64,000 nt of DNA, taken from the NCBI GenBank assembly GCA_006954405.1, contig LVVQ01000001.1, positions 997,599 to 1,061,598 of the forward strand, written 5' to 3'. The notes below the pieces were generated by a model. That model saw only the letters and a program-made list of their open reading frames with translations, was not told the origin of the DNA and did no database searches. The number at the start of each line of letters is the position of its first letter. Positions within the stretch are counted from its first letter, which is position 1. Shown here piece by piece: positions 16,864-25,308 of the stretch. The position numbers and the translations under genes were made by a program. Source of the stretch: Candidatus Methanarcanum hacksteinii. GTDB taxonomy: Archaea; Thermoplasmatota; Thermoplasmata; Methanomassiliicoccales; Methanomethylophilaceae.

Positions 16864-18054
16864 ATGGACGATATCGAGAATCGTTTGATGGAGAAGGTGG
16901 ATTCGATTGCTGATGATCTAAGATCCTTAGCGATAAGGATCCATGACAATCCCGAATTAAGCCTTGAGGAGTATGAGGCGTGTCGCCTCCATACAGAGAT
17001 GTTGATCGAACATGGGTTCGATGTTGAGATAGGCGTTGCAGGATACGACACATCGTTCATTGCATCACACAAGAGTGAGAAGGATGGGCCTGTCGTCGCA
17101 TTCCTTGCGGAATACGATGCATTACCTGGTCTCGGACATGGATGCGGACATAATCTCGTGGGAACGATCGCTACAGGTTCCGCGATTTCTGTAATGGATG
17201 TGATCGACAGGTTCGGAGGAGAGGTGCGTGTCTACGGTACGCCTGCGGAGGAGACTGTAGGTTCCAAGGTCGATTTCATCAGAGAAGGATTGTTCGATGA
17301 TTGCGATATCATCATGATGGCCCATCCGAGCTATCATAACGCTGATGGCATGAACACCATAGCCATGATGAACATGAAGGTCGAATTCTTCGGTAAAGCG
17401 GCTCATGCCGCTGCAGTACCAGAAGAAGGTATCAATGCGTTGGATGCCATGATCTCCCTGTACAATATGATCAATGCGTATCGCCAACAGACACGTCCTG
17501 ATGTGAGGATACATGGCATCATCACGAACGGCGGTGATGCCCCTAACATAATACCCGCTTACACATCCGCAGTGTTCTACATCCGTGCTAACGATAGAGA
17601 ACATTGCAACGAAGTTTATGAGAGGATGAAAGGGATCGTTGCTGCCGCCGCCATGGGCACAGGTTGCAAACATAAGATCTCCCAAGTGGAGAACTTCCTT
17701 GACGATACCATGACGAACTATGCACTTGCAGACATCATAACCAACAGATTGGAATCATTCGGTGTCGATGTAAAAAGGACCAAGGGAGAACACCTCTCCG
17801 TGTCTTCCGATCTTGGTAATGTAAGCCATATAAAACCATCCGTACAGATGCTGTTCTCCATAGGAACGCCGGATTCCGGGAACATGACGGAAGCTCATTC
17901 TATAGGGTTCGCACGCGACTCGTGTTCCGATTTCGCATTGGATTCTATGCTCACTTACATCAGAGCATTCGCATTGGCGACATACGATATCCTCAGAGAA
18001 CCAAAACTATTAACAGAAATAAAAGAAGAGTTCAAAAGGAACTCTTCATCATGA
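16864..18054 (+). CDS. M20-family amidohydrolase/peptidase
   Basis: A 396-residue M20D-type metallohydrolase, similar in outline to aminobenzoyl-glutamate hydrolase (AbgB) and indole-acetyl-amino-acid hydrolases. Zinc-binding and catalytic features: HDNPELS near the N terminus, EYDALPGLGHGCGHN (His/Asp ligands), GTPAEETVGSK (Glu pair), MAHPS, and AHAAAVPEEGINALDA at the start of the dimerisation domain. Expected to cleave an N-acyl or amide bond from an amino acid or peptide; the substrate is unknown. GGAGGG at 16852-16857 sets the ATG at 16864. It follows the small membrane protein directly, so the two are probably co-expressed. Confidence 0.9.
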   Translation: MDDIENRLMEKVDSIADDLRSLAIRIHDNPELSLEEYEACRLHTEMLIEHGFDVEIGVAGYDTSFIASHKSEKDGPVVAFLAEYDALPGLGHGCGHNLVGTIATGSAISVMDVIDRFGGEVRVYGTPAEETVGSKVDFIREGLFDDCDIIMMAHPSYHNADGMNTIAMMNMKVEFFGKAAHAAAVPEEGINALDAMISLYNMINAYRQQTRPDVRIHGIITNGGDAPNIIPAYTSAVFYIRANDREHCNEVYERMKGIVAAAAMGTGCKHKISQVENFLDDTMTNYALADIITNRLESFGVDVKRTKGEHLSVSSDLGNVSHIKPSVQMLFSIGTPDSGNMTEAHSIGFARDSCSDFALDSMLTYIRAFALATYDILREPKLLTEIKEEFKRNSSS

Positions 18055-18064
18055 TTCTAAGGGC

Positions 18065-18087
18065 GATGGTGGCAGAAAGCCACCATC
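18065..18087. terminator. Hairpin between convergent amidohydrolase and aminotransferase genes
   Basis: A 9-bp perfect stem GATGGTGGC / GCCACCATC with loop AGAAA lies in the 36-nt gap between two convergent stop codons. There is no strong T-run on either side. Confidence 0.6.
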
Positions 18088-18090
18088 CGA

Positions 18091-19296
18091 TCATGCCTTA
18101 TGCCTGATCATGAACCTCTCGAGCTTATCGTAAGCGTTGGCAAGGACCTCTATCCTAGGCAATGTGATCGTACGGAAGTGTCCTTGACCAAACTCAGGAT
18201 CGAATCCTGAACCGTGTACGACGACAACTCCTTCCTCATTCATGAGGTCGAGAACGAATTGCTTATCATTCTCCCATATGCCGTTGAGCTCCACTTTGGG
18301 GAACATGTAGAACGCACCCTGCGGTTCCCTTACCGAGATTCCATGGATCTCATTCAATCTCTCATACGAGAAACGTGCCCTGTCTCTCAGTCTCCTGTTC
18401 ATATCGACGATATAATCCTGAGGTCCCTGAAGGGATGCCTGCGCAGCCCATTGACATGGTACGTTAGGACAGATACGTGCGCGACATTGTTTCATTAATC
18501 CTTCCCAAACATCATCGAGCATACCGGATTCGTCCATGAAGTATCCGTATCCGACCCTCCATCCTGGCATCAGGTTGACTTTTGAGAAACCGTTCAGGAT
18601 TATCCTCGTTACATCAGATGGCAGCCTTGACATGGAGAAGAATGGTTTGTCCGTTATCTTATCGTATATCTCATCGGATATTATCGGCAACTCCATCTCT
18701 GCTGCGAGATCGCCTATCTCACGCAGGACCTTCTCATCGAACACCGCACCCGTAGGGTTGTTCGGGTTGATCACAACGATCGCTTTCGTCCTGTCTGTGA
18801 TGCGTTTGCGCATCATGTCCACGTCAGGTATCCAATCCTCGTCCTCGATCAACCTGTACGATATGATCTTACCGCCATAGAAATCCACGTACTGATGATA
18901 CGACGGATAACCTGGTCCGGAAACCAATACCTCATCCCCTTCCTCGACTAGCGCACCCATCAGGAGATTGATACCTTCTCCGACGCCCGAGGTGACGAAT
19001 ACCTTATCCGGAGTTATCCTCGTACCGTGCTTCTCGAACTCACGATCGACGATCGCTTGTCTGAACTCAGGGTTTCCTTGCGAATCACCATATCCGTTAT
19101 CGGTGTGATCCACAGCCTTTCTGAGAGCATTCTTGAAATAAGCAGGGGTCTCGAAATCCCATTTGTTAGGATCCCCGATGTTGAGCATACAGAGCTCCCT
19201 ACCCTGTTCAGCGAGCTTGGCAGCTGGTACAGCGATCTCTCTGATCGCATAGTTCATCCCCAACGCACGTCTGGAAGCCTGTATCTTTCTTACCAT
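18091..19296 (-). CDS. Class I pyridoxal-phosphate aminotransferase
   Basis: A 401-residue fold-type I aminotransferase of the AspC/AlaA group. Visible: LNIGDPNKWDFETP at the N terminus, the VTSGVGEGINLLMG cofactor-phosphate loop, VINPNNPTGAVF, SDEIYDKI (Asp contacting the pyridine nitrogen and Tyr) and NGFSKVNLMPGWRVGY with the Schiff-base lysine. A C-terminal substrate-carboxylate arginine is probably in the GHFRTITLP stretch. Resembles archaeal alanine/valine-pyruvate transaminases, but the substrate cannot be fixed by eye. The ATG at 19296 was preferred to the TTG at 19305. A TATA TTTTATATC near 19330 gives a short leader. Confidence 0.88.
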   Translation of the reverse strand: MVRKIQASRRALGMNYAIREIAVPAAKLAEQGRELCMLNIGDPNKWDFETPAYFKNALRKAVDHTDNGYGDSQGNPEFRQAIVDREFEKHGTRITPDKVFVTSGVGEGINLLMGALVEEGDEVLVSGPGYPSYHQYVDFYGGKIISYRLIEDEDWIPDVDMMRKRITDRTKAIVVINPNNPTGAVFDEKVLREIGDLAAEMELPIISDEIYDKITDKPFFSMSRLPSDVTRIILNGFSKVNLMPGWRVGYGYFMDESGMLDDVWEGLMKQCRARICPNVPCQWAAQASLQGPQDYIVDMNRRLRDRARFSYERLNEIHGISVREPQGAFYMFPKVELNGIWENDKQFVLDLMNEEGVVVVHGSGFDPEFGQGHFRTITLPRIEVLANAYDKLERFMIRHKA

Positions 19297-19399
19297 ACTT
19301 ATCAAGGGACCGAATTCCCTGGGATTGATATAAAAGTTCGCGCACTTCTTAGGGGCGCGAAGACAATCCTTTTAGGTGTGCTGTATATAACGAGGGACG

Positions 19400-21325
19400 A
19401 TGGCAGCGATTAGACTAGGAAAGAACCACCTGAGATGGTGTGACGAATGTAATCTACCGATATTGGAGAATGAGAAATGCCCCAAATGCGGGAACACTAC
19501 GCATGAGGTGGAGATAACTCCTCCTGGAGAGGTCAGACCCGCATTCGAACACGACATCAAGATGATCAGGGATCTCGTCGACAGACAGTTCGGCGAAGGT
19601 TCTGGTTTGGAATTGCTCCCTGAAGGACATGTCGTATTGCTGAACAAAGCGCCATCATTGGACAGGATGGATGAGATCATCATCGACGGAAGGACGATAG
19701 CATCCATCAGATACGACCTAGGCAAGAAATGGGTGTTCATCAACCGTATGCAAAGTGCGATGAGGATCTCGAAGGTCATAACAAAAGGGTATGTTGTCAT
19801 CGATCCCGCTGCTATCAAGTTCGTGCAGGAATCCAAGAACCTTATGGCCCCTGGAGTCATCGATGCGTCACCTGACGTGAAGGATGGGGATGAGGTCGTC
19901 ATAATCACAAAGGAAAGGGTTGCCATCGCGACCGGTACCGCAAGGATGTCCGCTGAGGAGATGATATCCTCGGACCACGGCATGGCCGTTAGGACCAAAT
20001 GGTACAAACCGGAGGAAAGTGCGGTCATCGACAAGGAGAACTCGTGGGATGATGCCGTAAAGACGAATGAGAACGTCATCTTCAGGAGAAGGGATGAAGC
20101 AATAGCCTTCATCAAGAAGACGATCGCTCAGTACGACAAACCCGCCATCGTATCATTCTCTGGCGGCAAGGATTCACTTACCACACTGTTACTAACATTG
20201 GATGCAGGATTGAAATTGCCTGTTCTCTTCGTTAACACGGGATTGGAGTTCAACGAGACCGTGGAACACGTTCATGATATCTGCAAGAGACATAATCTGC
20301 AATTGATCGAGGAGGATGCTCCGACGGATGCTTTCTTCGGTAATCTCGTTCAATTCGGACCTCCTGCCAAGGATTATAGGTGGTGCTGCAAAACCAATAA
20401 ATTAGGCCCTACTGTCGCTGCGATAAACAAGAACTTCCCGAAGGGATGTCTCTCGTTCATCGGCCAAAGGAAATACGAGTCTGAGGCAAGACACAACAAA
20501 CCAAGAGTATGGGTCAATCCATGGACACCAGGTCAGACAGGTGCATCGCCCATCCAGAGTTGGAACTCCATCCACGTATGGTTCTACATATTCTACAAGA
20601 AGGAGCCTTTCAACGTATGGTACACTAGAGGATTGGACAGGATAGGATGTTTCCTCTGTCCCGCATCGGATCTAGCCGAATTCGATATAGTCGCCGGCAA
20701 TTCCGACAGATATCCGCAATGGGATGCGTATCTCAATGAATACATGGAATCCCGCGGCCTTCCCAAGGAATGGAAGGATTATGGCCTATGGAGATGGAAG
20801 AAGGCTCCCCAGTCCATCAAGGAAGAGGTGCAGAGGGTCACAGGAAAGGATGTCTCCGAACTCACGAAACAGACCAAATCACCTGAGAAAGGGCCGATAT
20901 CCATGAAAGTGCAGGAAGGATATTCCCCATGCGTCATCGGATACAGTATCGAGGCTGCGCTGTCAAGGCCGATAGACCTTGACAGATTGGCTGGTTTCAT
21001 GCAGGCATTGGGCAGAACGGTTGAGAAGGACCCTGACGGTCAATGGGCATCCGTCGATTACATCACAATCTACAGAGAAGGTGCGATAATCTCCAAGGCA
21101 TCCGTCGAACAGGATGCACGTACCGAGATCGAAAGATTGTTCGAACTTGTGATAAGATCCGAACAATGCGTAGGATGCGGATTGTGCGCAGCGAGATGCG
21201 AACAGCACGCACTCTACATGAAGGATGGAAGGGTGGAGATCAATCCCGACGAATGTATTTGGTGCAAGGAATGTTTCGGACCTTGTCCTGCATTGAACTT
21301 CAGGAACACGGATGACGATATGTGA
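19400..21325 (+). CDS. Multidomain PAPS-reductase-like protein (zinc ribbon, PUA, PP-loop, ferredoxin)
   Basis: A 641-residue archaeal fusion protein. Domain order: N-terminal zinc ribbon WCDECNLPI...CPKCG (residues ~12-35); a region with a PUA-like RNA-binding module ending IITKERVAIATGTARMS (~110-200); a PP-loop ATP pyrophosphatase/PAPS-reductase domain with SFSGGKDSLTTLLL (~250) and a YRWCCKTNK motif; a second Cys pair CFLCPASD; and a C-terminal 2x[4Fe-4S] ferredoxin (CVGCGLCAARC and CIWCKECFGPC). Resembles the MJ0973 group in methanogens, whose role is unsettled. The PUA plus PP-loop combination hints at RNA thiolation or another sulfur-transfer reaction rather than sulfate assimilation (inference). 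GAGGG precedes the ATG. Confidence 0.85.
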   Translation: MAAIRLGKNHLRWCDECNLPILENEKCPKCGNTTHEVEITPPGEVRPAFEHDIKMIRDLVDRQFGEGSGLELLPEGHVVLLNKAPSLDRMDEIIIDGRTIASIRYDLGKKWVFINRMQSAMRISKVITKGYVVIDPAAIKFVQESKNLMAPGVIDASPDVKDGDEVVIITKERVAIATGTARMSAEEMISSDHGMAVRTKWYKPEESAVIDKENSWDDAVKTNENVIFRRRDEAIAFIKKTIAQYDKPAIVSFSGGKDSLTTLLLTLDAGLKLPVLFVNTGLEFNETVEHVHDICKRHNLQLIEEDAPTDAFFGNLVQFGPPAKDYRWCCKTNKLGPTVAAINKNFPKGCLSFIGQRKYESEARHNKPRVWVNPWTPGQTGASPIQSWNSIHVWFYIFYKKEPFNVWYTRGLDRIGCFLCPASDLAEFDIVAGNSDRYPQWDAYLNEYMESRGLPKEWKDYGLWRWKKAPQSIKEEVQRVTGKDVSELTKQTKSPEKGPISMKVQEGYSPCVIGYSIEAALSRPIDLDRLAGFMQALGRTVEKDPDGQWASVDYITIYREGAIISKASVEQDARTEIERLFELVIRSEQCVGCGLCAARCEQHALYMKDGRVEINPDECIWCKECFGPCPALNFRNTDDDM

Positions 21326-22618
21326 TCATTCGTTACCGACAGCTTTCCTCATCGCGTCGTAATCAGGCTCCATGCCGAACCAGAGTTTGAATGATTCGGC
21401 ACCCTGACCAACTAGAACATCGGAACCGCTGATTATCTTGCATCCCAATGTCCTTGCCACCTGTATGAGCCTAGTCTTCCTGTTGTAGACCATGTCCAGA
21501 ACGCATTGGTCCCCGTTCATCGTATTGAGATCAAACGGATAGATCGAATCCATGATCATACCGATGGGTGTGCAATTGATTATGATGTCATATCCTGACA
21601 CATCGGGATCGGAAGTGGGTTCGACAAGGAGATCGTCACATAATTCCAACAACGTGACCTCATTCCTTGCAAGAACGTGAACATCACATCCCATGGATTT
21701 CATCGCATAGGCGGATGCCCTCGCAGCACCTCCCGAACCGATGACCAATGCACGTTTGTTGCCAAGATCGTAACCAGACATAGCAAATGCTCTCATGATC
21801 CCTGTACAATCGGTGTTGTATCCTTTCAATTTACCATCATCGTTAACGATGGTGTTCACTGCACCGATCTTGATCGATTCTTCAGAACACTCATCGAGCA
21901 TCGACATGATCTCTGTCTTGTATGGGATGGTGATGTTCAATCCCCTTATCTGATATTGGACCATGACCTCTCCGATTCTATCAGATGTCTTCGAATCGAA
22001 TGTAAGTGGTATCGCGTTAAGTTTCGCCTTCTTTATGGCAGCGTTCTGTATCGCTGTGAATTTGTTGTGCTGTATGTTGCATCCGGCGATCCCGACGATC
22101 GTGCAATCGTCGCCCAGATCATCCAATACATCTGCTTCCAACTGACCCTCTGCCGTAGGTGCTCCGATATAACCGAATGTGAACTCGTTGCCGAGGATGT
22201 TGCTTCTCAACCTCGTTACGGTACCCATATCTCCCATGCCGATCAACACATGTCTCTTGCCAATGATCTGCGATGCCTCATACAATTTACTGAGATCCTT
22301 GAACGATCTCACAGTGAATGCGCCCTTAGCGATATCCTGTACCTTCGAGAACATGTTGACGATGTCACACACATCAGGCGTTCTCTTAAAATCGTGATAC
22401 GATCTTATGCTCCTGAAACCATGCACGATCTCTGTACCGTTATCGACATAACCATTGAATCCAGAAGGTATGAGCGATGCATCTCTCCCGCATAATGTTA
22501 TGATGGTGTCTGAATCGACGTTATCAGGCACTTTGTCGAACACATCCATGCGCACTTCCTCATAATCATAACGGAATGAAAGCTCGTGCGGCCTACCATA
22601 TGTCGAGCATATGCGCAT
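21326..22618 (-). CDS. aroDE: Bifunctional 3-dehydroquinate dehydratase / shikimate dehydrogenase
   Basis: A 430-residue fusion for two consecutive shikimate-pathway steps. Residues ~1-165 are type I dehydroquinase: SYHDFKRTP carries the catalytic His, DIAKGAF the Schiff-base Lys, and GMGDMGTVTRLRS and PTAEGQL the barrel end. Residues ~170-430 are AroE: LNITIPYKTEI with the catalytic Lys, GYNTDCTG with the Asp, and IGSGGAARA for NADP binding. The shikimate-binding SxS motif near the AroE N terminus (usually SHSLSP-like) is replaced here by QHNKFT, which is unusual. Such a fusion is also known in plants and some bacteria. The ATG begins MRICSTYG. Converges with the 19400 gene with no gap. Confidence 0.9.
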   Translation of the reverse strand: MRICSTYGRPHELSFRYDYEEVRMDVFDKVPDNVDSDTIITLCGRDASLIPSGFNGYVDNGTEIVHGFRSIRSYHDFKRTPDVCDIVNMFSKVQDIAKGAFTVRSFKDLSKLYEASQIIGKRHVLIGMGDMGTVTRLRSNILGNEFTFGYIGAPTAEGQLEADVLDDLGDDCTIVGIAGCNIQHNKFTAIQNAAIKKAKLNAIPLTFDSKTSDRIGEVMVQYQIRGLNITIPYKTEIMSMLDECSEESIKIGAVNTIVNDDGKLKGYNTDCTGIMRAFAMSGYDLGNKRALVIGSGGAARASAYAMKSMGCDVHVLARNEVTLLELCDDLLVEPTSDPDVSGYDIIINCTPIGMIMDSIYPFDLNTMNGDQCVLDMVYNRKTRLIQVARTLGCKIISGSDVLVGQGAESFKLWFGMEPDYDAMRKAVGNE

Positions 22619-22833
22619 CAGATCGACCTCAGATGTTGAGAAACATGATTCTGCGGTCCGATATACTGTCCGAAGGGGAGATCGTTTCTATCTTCCATGG
22701 GATGGTACCTAATCATCTGAGAGAATGCCATCATATTAAATTGTTCACACACGGGGTGATGATTGGGGTTGTCGCCCCCATGATGTTATCGAGGAAACGA
22801 TTGGAATGCATTTGAATCTAAGATTCATGAAAG

Positions 22834-22854
22834 GGGCGGTTGGTCATGGCCCCA
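22834..22854 (-). terminator. Weak hairpin at the 3' end of the DUF4143 ATPase gene
   Basis: GGGGC / GCCCC around an 11-nt loop overlaps the stop codon and is followed on the minus strand by CTTTC. The stem is short, so this is tentative. The rest of 22619-22833 contains no gene; it should hold the aroDE promoter, but no clear TATA box at the right distance is visible. Confidence 0.3.
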
Positions 22855-24124
22855 GAGAGGTGATTGGTACAACGAAAACTCCGTCGTCACGACGATATGC
22901 GATATCCCCAGTGCCGCAGATGACGCAGAGGAACTCCGGTAGTTTCTTAGCTTCGTTGCGTACCATCATATCACGCATGGAAAGAAGGGCCTCAGCAGCT
23001 GCATCCTCTTGGTTCGATCCGAGTTTTATCTCGAACGCGCCCCATCCTCTTCCTGGTATCTCCAAAACCGCATCAACCTCTCTGTCCTTGTAGTCGCGAT
23101 AATGGAACAGACTGCCTCCATGATATTGGGCATATATCCGGAGATCCCTCTCACATAATGCCTCAAACATGAATCCGAACGTGTTCGGATCCTCCATCAA
23201 GGATGTCGTGTTCAGACCTAAAGCAGCCACTGATAAGGAGGGGTCAGCGAGATGCCTCTTGAGATTCTTCCCGACCCTAAGGGAGGATCTGAATTGTGGG
23301 CTGAAGGCAAACTGATCCTCTGTGAGGAACAGCCTGTTGAGAACGTTCAGATAATCCTCTACTGTAGGGATCGAAAGAGGATCTCCGTCGAATTCACCGG
23401 TGTCCTTCGCTATTGTGGATTGATTCGCGAGTGTGCTCTCGTTGCGAGCCAATGAGCGTATCGTCCTCATGAGGCCTTGCACATTCCTTTTCCTGCCATC
23501 GATCTTCTGGGCATCAATGGAACAAGCGTTGAGGAGATACCTATGGAGTTCCGTTGACACGGCATCAGGATCTGCCTCGAGCATCCCCGGCCACCCTCCG
23601 CGGACTATCATCGCAGAGAGTTCCTTCAGTGAATGTTCTTTCGCTCTCTTCGTACTGATCTCTCCGCGGAACAATCCATCCAACGAGACCTTCCCATCAG
23701 ACTCCTTTGACTCGAAGAGTGACATCGTATGCATCCTTATAGGCGAGATACGCTCCGAACCCGAGTGAGATATGCTGGACTTATCCACTGAGGAGGAGCC
23801 GCAGAGTATATACTTCCCCTTCCCGCCGTCACTATCTATCGAATAGCGTACGGCATCCCATATCTTCGGGACATCCTGCCATTCATCGATAAGATGGGGC
23901 TGTTCCCCCTCCAGGGCCAACATGGGATCTATCTCTGCATATTTCCTATTCGAGAAATTACCAGTCGGATCTACCAACGAGAACTCACTCTTGCACAGAT
24001 GTCTGGCACACCACGTCTTCCCGCATGCTTTCGGACCCTCGAGACTGACTGCACCCATGACTTTTATGGATCTTTCGATTTCCGTCTCTACCAATCTCGG
24101 GAAGTGTCCCGCAGCCTTGTTCAT
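22844..24124 (-). CDS. ATPase of the AAA_14 / DUF4143 family
   Basis: A 426-residue ATP-binding protein of a large family of unclear function, abundant in archaea and gut bacteria. Walker A is EGPKACGKTW, Walker B PHLIDEWQDVP, sensor CGSSS. A C-terminal DUF4143 domain (from about residue 195) ends with the nuclease-like RDYKDREVDAVLEI...GAFEIKLG, which carries D-x(n)-ExK residues. The ATG at 24124 is preferred to the GTG at 24133. Three 23-bp AT-rich direct repeats lie just upstream, suggesting specific regulation. The genes on both sides are unrelated metabolic genes, so this may be an acquired single-gene module. Confidence 0.85.
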   Translation of the reverse strand: MNKAAGHFPRLVETEIERSIKVMGAVSLEGPKACGKTWCARHLCKSEFSLVDPTGNFSNRKYAEIDPMLALEGEQPHLIDEWQDVPKIWDAVRYSIDSDGGKGKYILCGSSSVDKSSISHSGSERISPIRMHTMSLFESKESDGKVSLDGLFRGEISTKRAKEHSLKELSAMIVRGGWPGMLEADPDAVSTELHRYLLNACSIDAQKIDGRKRNVQGLMRTIRSLARNESTLANQSTIAKDTGEFDGDPLSIPTVEDYLNVLNRLFLTEDQFAFSPQFRSSLRVGKNLKRHLADPSLSVAALGLNTTSLMEDPNTFGFMFEALCERDLRIYAQYHGGSLFHYRDYKDREVDAVLEIPGRGWGAFEIKLGSNQEDAAAEALLSMRDMMVRNEAKKLPEFLCVICGTGDIAYRRDDGVFVVPITSLGP

Positions 24125-24156
24125 AAAAATCACATTGTTTTCGCTAGCATTTAAAG

Positions 24157-24225
24157 TTTGGTTAATTTATTAAAATAAATTCGGTTAATTTACTAAAATG
24201 AGTTTGATTAATTTACTAAATTATA
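24157..24225. repeat. Three tandem 23-bp repeats upstream of the DUF4143 ATPase gene
   Basis: Units start exactly at 24157, 24180 and 24203. The consensus core is TTYGRTTAATTTAYTAAA followed by a variable A/T-rich end; units 1 and 2 differ at 4 of 23 positions. The array begins 33 nt before the ATG at 24124, so it covers the expected TATA/BRE region on the minus strand. It looks like an iteron-type operator rather than a CRISPR: there are no spacers. Confidence 0.75.
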
Positions 24226-24390
24226 TTCAATCCCGCATTACATGCCCATATACCCAGATCGATTCACATAGATTGTACAGTGACATTCGGCTTACACTCA
24301 TTATTCGAAGCCACAACTACACATTGAGATGGGATGAAAGATCTGATGAACATGACTCAAAAAACAGGCCTATCCATCCACGTCCGAAAC
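24226..24390. other. Intergenic, no gene seen
   Basis: The stretch from the 23-bp repeats to the stop of the EamA transporter gene. Short frames here have no coding character. No clear hairpin. Confidence 0.4.
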
Positions 24391-25308
24391 TCAATCCGAA
24401 GGCAACTTATCATCCGATTGATGTTGATGCGCAGGCTTGTTTATCATCACGATCCCTATGAAAACGAACACCATTCCCACAAGATTGAAGACATCGAGCA
24501 TCTCTCCATAGAAGATGTATCCAACTATGGCGCACATGACGACCTCGAGGAACAATACGATGGATGATGTCGTTGCCGTCAGATCCTTCAGACAGAGTGC
24601 GTGCATATAGTACGGGATCAATGTGAATACGATACCTAAGAGGAGTACATTCGCTACCACATCGATGCTTGAGAAAGAAATCTCGAACATCGTCACGGGA
24701 TCGGAGAATGGGAACGTACACACCGAACATACGAGGAAGATGTAGAACAATATCGCACTGGAAGCGCATCCTCTCTCCGTAGCATCCTTCACTCCCACAG
24801 TGTACACAGCGAACGTCAATCCTGATATCAGACCGACCAAAATACCGAGGGGATCCGTCGCATCGACGCCGTTGAAGACACCCGATACCAATATGCAACC
24901 GACGAACGCTATCACGAGTGATGATTTCTGTATCCCTGTCAACCTCTCCTTGAACAAGAAATATGAGATTATCGCCACAAAATATGGTTCTGTATTCTCC
25001 AATACCGCTGCTAAGGATAGATCGACCATCAATTGCGCTTGGAAATAACACGTGTCCGCAGCTATCTTCACGATACCGATCATCATCAGTAACTTCAGAT
25101 CGCTCTTGTTCAGTTTGAACAGACTCCTATCCTTCACCAGGATCATGATGCCTATGAGAACGGTACAGATTATGGATCTGAGCTCGAACATCTGCAGTGA
25201 ACTCAGACCTGCCGCAGATAGTTCTCTGATGCATAATCCGAGGAACCCCCAGATTATGGATGCGGCAGCAATCAATGAGATGGATACGTATTTCCTGATG
25301 TCGTCCAT
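24391..25308 (-). CDS. EamA/DMT-superfamily transporter
   Basis: A 305-residue membrane protein with ten predicted helices and the internal duplication of EamA (DUF6) proteins: WGFLGLCIRELSAAGL at the start of repeat 1, ENTEPYFVAIISYFLFKERLT at its end, and VLFLEVVMCAIVGYIFYGEM in repeat 2. Relatives export amino acids, nucleosides or other metabolites; the substrate cannot be inferred. Its start is adjacent to the stop of the next upstream gene (25309), so it is the last gene of a three-gene minus-strand operon with two unknown membrane proteins. Confidence 0.9.
   Translation of the reverse strand: MDDIRKYVSISLIAAASIIWGFLGLCIRELSAAGLSSLQMFELRSIICTVLIGIMILVKDRSLFKLNKSDLKLLMMIGIVKIAADTCYFQAQLMVDLSLAAVLENTEPYFVAIISYFLFKERLTGIQKSSLVIAFVGCILVSGVFNGVDATDPLGILVGLISGLTFAVYTVGVKDATERGCASSAILFYIFLVCSVCTFPFSDPVTMFEISFSSIDVVANVLLLGIVFTLIPYYMHALCLKDLTATTSSIVLFLEVVMCAIVGYIFYGEMLDVFNLVGMVFVFIGIVMINKPAHQHQSDDKLPSD

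Noticed and set aside
21326..22618. Apparent loss of the Schiff-base lysine in the dehydroquinase half
   Set aside because: A first alignment placed Asn of DIVNMF at the lysine position, but the correct register puts DIAKGAF there, which keeps the Lys.
24157..24225. CRISPR array
   Set aside because: The 23-bp units are directly adjacent with no spacers and no cas genes are nearby. I saw no CRISPR elsewhere in the window.
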